Assembly: GCA_009193035.1 (NCBI GenBank)
Contig: SWDT01000061.1
Span: 434,001-498,000 of the forward strand
Source: Halicephalobus mephisto
Taxonomy: Eukaryota > Nematoda > Chromadorea > Rhabditida > Panagrolaimidae
Direction: 5' to 3'
Length of the DNA: 64,000 nucleotides
In this document: one piece after another, positions 59,270 through 64,000 of the stretch
Layout: each line of letters starts with the position of its first letter
Numbering within the stretch: position 1 is the first letter of the stretch
Position numbers and translations under genes: made by a program
Notes under the pieces: model-generated
Databases searched by the model: none
What the model saw: only the letters and a program-made list of their open reading frames with translations
Told to the model about the DNA's origin: nothing

Positions 59270-60080
59270 TTTGCACTTTTTGGTTCCAACTGGAAAGTTT
59301 TGGAAATTCTTTCCAGGACCATTTTTAAATTTTTTTGTGAAAAATTTTAAGTATTTTTTGTAATAATGATTTTTAAAATTTTTAACATTACGTAAATATA
59401 AATTTTCATATTTTTGGTCTTGACTGGAAAACTTTAAAACTATTTAAATTTGTATTTTCGTATTCTTGGTCTTAATTGGAAAACTTTAAAACTATTTAAA
59501 TTTGTATTTTCGTATTTTTGATCCTAATTGGAAAGTTTTAAAACTATTTAAATTCATATTTTTGATCCTAATTAGAAAGTTTTTGAAATTCCTTTTAAGA
59601 CCAATTTTCGGACAGTTTCGGCGAAGTATTTCTACTTTTTAGAATAATTTAATTTTTGAACTTTTTAAAAATCACTTAAATGCAAATTTTCGCATTTCTG
59701 GTCCCGACTGGAAAGTTTTGGAGTTAATTTTTGAACTTTTTAGAATAATATAAATATAAATTTTTGTATTTTTGGTCTTGACTGGAAAGTTTTGGAGTTA
59801 ATTTTTGAATATCCTAAGTCAAATGTTTCGATTTTTTAGAATAATTTAATTTTTCTATTTTTTAGAATAATTTAAATCCATATTTTTTATTTTTTTGGTC
59901 TTGACTAGAAAGTTTTGGAGTTAATTTTTGAATATCCTAAGTCAAATGTTTCGATTTTTTAGAATAATTTAATTTTTGAACTTTTTAGAATAATGTAAAT
60001 ATAAATTTTCGTATTTTTGGTCCCGGCTGGAAAGTTTTGAAGTTAATTTTTAAACATCCTAAGCGAAATGTTTCGATTTT
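59270..60080. repeat. TGGTCTTGACTGGAAAGTTTTGG array
   Basis: Degenerate units of 60-130 bp with GGTC(C/T)(C/T)GACTGGAAAGTTTT and TTTTTGAATATCCTAAGTCAAATGTTTCG. Confidence 0.8.
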
Positions 60081-60584
60081 TTAGAATAATTCAATAATTA
60101 TTTTTCTACACTAAGAACTTCATTTTATTATTGCAACTTTCGGCGTCGTGGTTGACCTCTCAAGTGGTTTTTTCAATTTACATTTTAAAATTTAATTTTA
60201 TTTTCGAAAATTTATTCCATTTTAAAAATTTTATTTTTTATTTTTTTTTATAAAATAACTTGTTTTATTTGTTTACGCTTCGTTTCGGATTTTTTAAAAT
60301 TGTCCCAATTGCCGTCGGCATTTCAAAAATTAACCATCGAGATTTTTTTTCCGAAAAAAAAAACAATTTTTTTATCGAAAAATTTTTATCGATTTTTGAC
60401 TGGTCATTTTTGATTTTTTTCGATTTTTATTGATTTATTTTTTGCAAAAAATTAATTTTTGCAGAAATTTGTCTTTTGAAAAAGCTTATCATTTCAGACT
60501 CTCTTGGCTCGATCCAATTTTACTCTAGTTTGAATTCGGAACGTTATTCGATCGATTTTTGCTAAAGTTTAAGAAAATCTTTTT

Positions 60585-61085
60585 CAGCTTAAAAATATTT
60601 AAAAAATCCAAAAAAATTCGAAGTTTTAAAATTATTCGAAATTATTTTAAAATATTTCAAAATTATTCAAAATTATTTTTAAATATTTCAAAATTATTCG
60701 AAATTTTAAAAATTAATTTAAATTTTAAAATTATTTTAAAAATTGTAAAATTATTCGAAATTATTTTTAAATATTTCAAAATTATTCGAAATTATTTTAA
60801 AAATTTTAAAATTATTCGAAATTTTAAAAATTAATTTAAAATATTTTAAAATTATTTTAAAAATTGTAAAATTATTCGAAATTATTCAAAATTAATTAAA
60901 ATTTTAAAATTTTCTTTTTAATTTTCGAAATTATTTAAGAAATTTAAAAAAATTATTTAAAATTATTCGAAATTTTAAAAATTAATTTAAATTTTAAAAT
61001 TATTTTAAAATATTTTAAAATTTTCTTTTTAATTTTCGAAATTATTTAAGAAACTTAAAAAAAATATTTAAAATTTTAAAAATTT
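60585..61085. repeat. AAAATTATTCGAAATTATTTT low-complexity array
   Basis: Twelve-bp-like AAAATTATTCGAAATT units in irregular tandem. The 91-codon plus-strand frame of Ile/Lys/Asn/Phe is repeat-derived. Confidence 0.8.
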
Positions 61086-61409
61086 CAAAATTATTTTAAA
61101 AAATTTTTCCGAAAATTTAAATGTTTTTTAATTTTTAGAAATTTAAAATTCTTTAAAAAATGTTGGAATTTAAAAAATGCAAATAGAATTCGGAAAATTT
61201 TAATTTTTATTATTTTAAAAATTGTCGAACATTGGTTTTTCACTTTTTTAATCCAAGGCCTGTCTCGAGCTAATCCGGTCCCCTGAGGGCAAGATCTCCT
61301 TTGAACTTTTTAATTGGACTCAGTTTGCAAAATAAATGTGAAATTTCAGATTTGTGGCTTCGTCATCGCCAACGGGGCCGAGACAGGGGACTCGATCTGG
61401 ATCTGGTTG

Positions 61410-62675
61410 ATGTCCCCGAGAACATTCCTCCCCCTCAAATTATTTCGTTATTTTTTATTATTTTTATTAATATCTGATTGGATACTGTACTCGAGGGCAT
61501 CGGGAGCTTCGAAGGCCTGGAGACATGCGGGTCGCCGGGAGGTCTGGCCTCTGGCAGTGTCGGAAACGGAACCGGGTCTCGACGACGACGATTACGATTT
61601 TTCTTCGATTATGTCTTCATCGAGAAAACCGAGACAACTTTTGTCAGCGAAAAAAATTTCACATGAAGTCTCGAAACGAAAACCGGTCTATATTCTGTTT
61701 CCTTTGCCCAAGGAAGCCGGGATCAAAGAACATAATCCTTTTGGGATTACGATAGATTTGGCGAAACCGGTTGTTGATGAAGCCATCGATGAGGTTTACA
61801 GACGACAATTGGTTCCAGAAGGAAGTTTGAAAATCGCCTTCGAAGACACCAAACTCAGCGATGCCCACGGGCCGAATGTGGCTATTCATGCTCTTGTTAA
61901 AAATCAACTTGATTGTATAATTGGTAAGATTTACAAAAAAATATTTTTTTACATATCGCCTCAGGATACGCCTTCGTGTACTCCCTGGCCCCCGTGGCCC
62001 GGATGTCCCCCCACTGGCAAGACAGCGACTCCCTCGGAATCCCGGTCATCACTTCCATCGGTCTCACAGCGAATCTCGACAACAGACAAGAGTACCAGCT
62101 GATGACGAGGATATCTTCCCCTTATAAAGTCGTCAAAGACGCCGTTATCGCTCTCTGGAAAGAATTCAATTGGTCCCGAAGTGTCTATATCTTCCATGAC
62201 AGAAGACACGGCATGACCAAACCCGACATTCCCTACGGCGAATGTTACCTCATGATGGCCAGTCTTGAGCCTTACCTCTCGAGGTTCCATCGAATGGAAC
62301 ACAATTATTTCGTGAGTTTTTCGGAAATCTCCAAAACTCGAATTTCACACATTTTCGGAAATTTTAGATTCAGTGAATTTAAAAAACTTTGAATTTCATA
62401 GATTTTTGAAAATTTTAGATTCAGTGAATTTCGAAAAATATTAGATTCAGTGAATTTAAAAAATTTCGAATTTTATAAATTTTCGAAAATTAAAAATTTT
62501 ATAAATTTCCAAAAATATTAGATTCAGTGAATTTTAATAATTTCAAATTTCATAGATTTTTGAAAATTTAGAATTTTAACATAATTATTTATGAGATTTT
62601 AGATGTTCAGTGAAGTACAGTACAAGAAAAAAGATCGAGAAGAACATCTGAAAAAAGCAGCCACATTCAGCAACG
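61410..62675 (+). CDS. Receptor guanylyl cyclase-like ANF ectodomain B, 5' part
   Basis: Exons 61410-61923, 61965-62311 and 62603-62675 join in phase to about 311 residues. MSPRTFLPLKLFRYFLLFLL is a signal peptide. An acidic linker (GLDDDDYDFSS) follows, then KRKPVYILFPLPKEAG...DLAKPVVDEAIDEVYRR (first lobe of an ANF-receptor domain), QLDCIIGYAFVYSLAPVARM, LGIPVITSIGLTANLD, LMTRISSPYKVVKDAVIALW and NWSRSVYIFHDRRHG. This matches ligand-binding ectodomains of receptor guanylyl cyclases and natriuretic-peptide-type receptors. An acceptor AAATTTCAG lies 60 nt upstream of the ATG. The last donor (AACG/GTCCGT) is weak; without it the frame stops 21 nt later (FDEF-stop). The rest must lie beyond the right edge. 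Confidence 0.8.
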
Positions 62676-62699
62676 GTCCGTGCTTTGATGAGTTTTAAT

Positions 62700-64000
62700 T
62701 TAAAAATTAAAAATTAAAAATTAAACTTTTTTAAAATTAAAAATTTAAACTTTTTTAAATTTAAAAATTTAAACTTTTTTAAATTTAAAAGTTTAATTTT
62801 TTAAATTTAAAAATTATTTTTTTTTTAAATTTAAAAGTTTAATTTTTTTTATTTTAAAAAAATTTTATTAATAATCACGTATTCCTCCCGGCACTTTTCC
62901 TGGTCTACTTTGCTTCCGGTGGTCTAATTGGCGAAATCCGACCTTATAAACTCTGAGTGAAAACATTTTTCTAGAATACTCTTTTTCTGGATGCAAAAAG
63001 GACAATGACCATAAATTCCGGGCTTTCATTATTCATAAACGTCTCAGAATTTCCTCTGACTTTTCAAATTGCAATTATTTGAATTTTCCTATTAAAAATT
63101 TTTCTAAATTCTTCAATAAAAAAATTTTTCTAAATTCTTCAATAAAAAAATTTTTTCTAAATTCTTCAAAAAAAAATTTTTTTTCTAAATTCAACAAGAA
63201 TTTTTTTCTAACTTCTTCAATAAAAAAAATCTTTTTTCTAAATTCTTTAATAAAAAAAATCTTTTTTTTAAATTTTTCTGTTAAAATTTTCTTATTTTTT
63301 ATTTTAAATTCTTCAATAAAAAAAATTTTTTTCTATTAAAAAAAGTTTTTTATTTTAAATATTTTTGTTTTTTTATTTTAAATTTCCTTGTTTTTGAATT
63401 TTTTATTTTTAAAAGTTCCTTGTTTTTAAATTTTTCTATTTTTTATAAAATTTTAAAATTTTTTAATTTAAAAAATGATTTTTGACATGTTTGTTTTTTT
63501 AAAAATTTGGATTTCGAAAATTAAAAAAAAAACAAAAAAATCGATTCCCGACGCGAAAGTCCCTGATGACCGTGATAAGTTTTTTCGTTATTGAAAACGA
63601 AATTGACGCAAAAAGTAATTTAAAAAAAATAAATTTGTTGCGAATTTTTCCAAAAAAATTTTAAAATCATTTATATTTTTTTGAAAAAATCCTAAAATCA
63701 ATTTTTTTAAAAACTTTAAAAATTAGTTTTTTTTTAAATTTAAAAATTTAAAAATCACTTTTTTTTCAAAAATTTAAAAATCTCTTTTTTAAAAAAATTT
63801 AAAAATCAATTTTTTTTTTAAAATATAAAAATTTCCTTTTTTTTTAAATTTGAAAAATCACTTTTTTTAAAAAATTTAACAATCAATTTTTTTTTAAATT
63901 TAAAAATCATATGTATTTTTTAAAATTTGAAAATCACGTGTCTGATAACCACGACGATTCTCGTGTTCGTCAGCGAGAATAGAATTTAGTGCAAAAAAAC
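62700..64000. other. Probable intron of receptor B
   Basis: Starts with AAATTTAAAAATTTAAACTTTTT repeats. 62880-63060 is a more complex island without a usable exon. 63090-63350 is an array of AAATTCTTCAATAAAAAAATTTTT; then T/A filler. The right edge is inside non-coding DNA. Confidence 0.5.

Noticed and set aside
61262..61345. Plus-strand frame ACLELIRSPEGKISFELFNW just before receptor B
   Set aside because: It looks coding and slightly like the end of an ANF ectodomain, but joining it to either receptor needs a 27-nt intron or an unseen donor; left as a possibility only.

Overview
The window looks like nuclear DNA of a rhabditid nematode, most likely Caenorhabditis or a close relative. The genes are split into small exons. 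Introns begin GTAAGT/GTGAG and end TTTCAG/TTTTAG. Some starts lie just behind a TTTCAG-like acceptor, as expected for spliced-leader trans-splicing. Non-coding DNA is extremely A/T-rich, with 10-bp-phased A/T runs, and is full of short tandem arrays. Species cannot be decided from sequence reading alone.

Nine protein genes can be built by joining exons whose phases agree. (1) 1-3660 +: 3' part of a CELF/ETR-1 RNA-binding protein, ending in RRM3. (2) 11743-6255 -: acid sphingomyelinase, 4 exons, 602 aa. (3) 14076-16256 +: SLC22-type organic cation transporter, 484 aa. (4) 24928-18403 -: AMP deaminase, 8 coding exons, 827 aa, with an alternative first exon and two in-frame cassette exons. (5) 26841-27879 +: FIT2/fitm-2, 280 aa. 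(6) 29549-31116 +: Rx/ceh-8-like paired-type homeobox, 262 aa. (7) 32111-34946 +: unrecognised coiled-coil protein with a myristoylation-type N-terminus, 522 aa. (8) 41777-43091 + and (9) 61410-62675 +: two different receptor-guanylyl-cyclase-type (ANF) ectodomains, each with its own signal peptide. No transmembrane, kinase-homology or cyclase exon is visible for either.

Between the genes lie two gene-poor stretches, 35-41.7 kb and 43.1-61.3 kb. They hold many tandem arrays (units 17, 83, ~100, ~122, 143, 154 and 162 bp), a palindromic MITE-like family clustered at 5.3-6.1 kb and again at 44.8-45.1 kb, a motif GGTCCCGACACGAA that recurs in several unrelated arrays, degenerate tRNA-like (A-box/B-box) segments, and a few less A/T-rich islands with open minus-strand frames that could not be assigned.

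The genes do not form a pathway. Sphingomyelinase and FIT2 both act on lipids in the secretory or ER system, AMP deaminase on purines, and the two ANF receptors presumably on cGMP signalling. The adjacency of fitm-2 and ceh-8 agrees with my recollection that both lie on cosmid ZK265 in C. elegans. The most interesting points are the paired ANF ectodomains without a cyclase, the AMP deaminase splice architecture, the unknown coiled-coil gene, and the repeat families.
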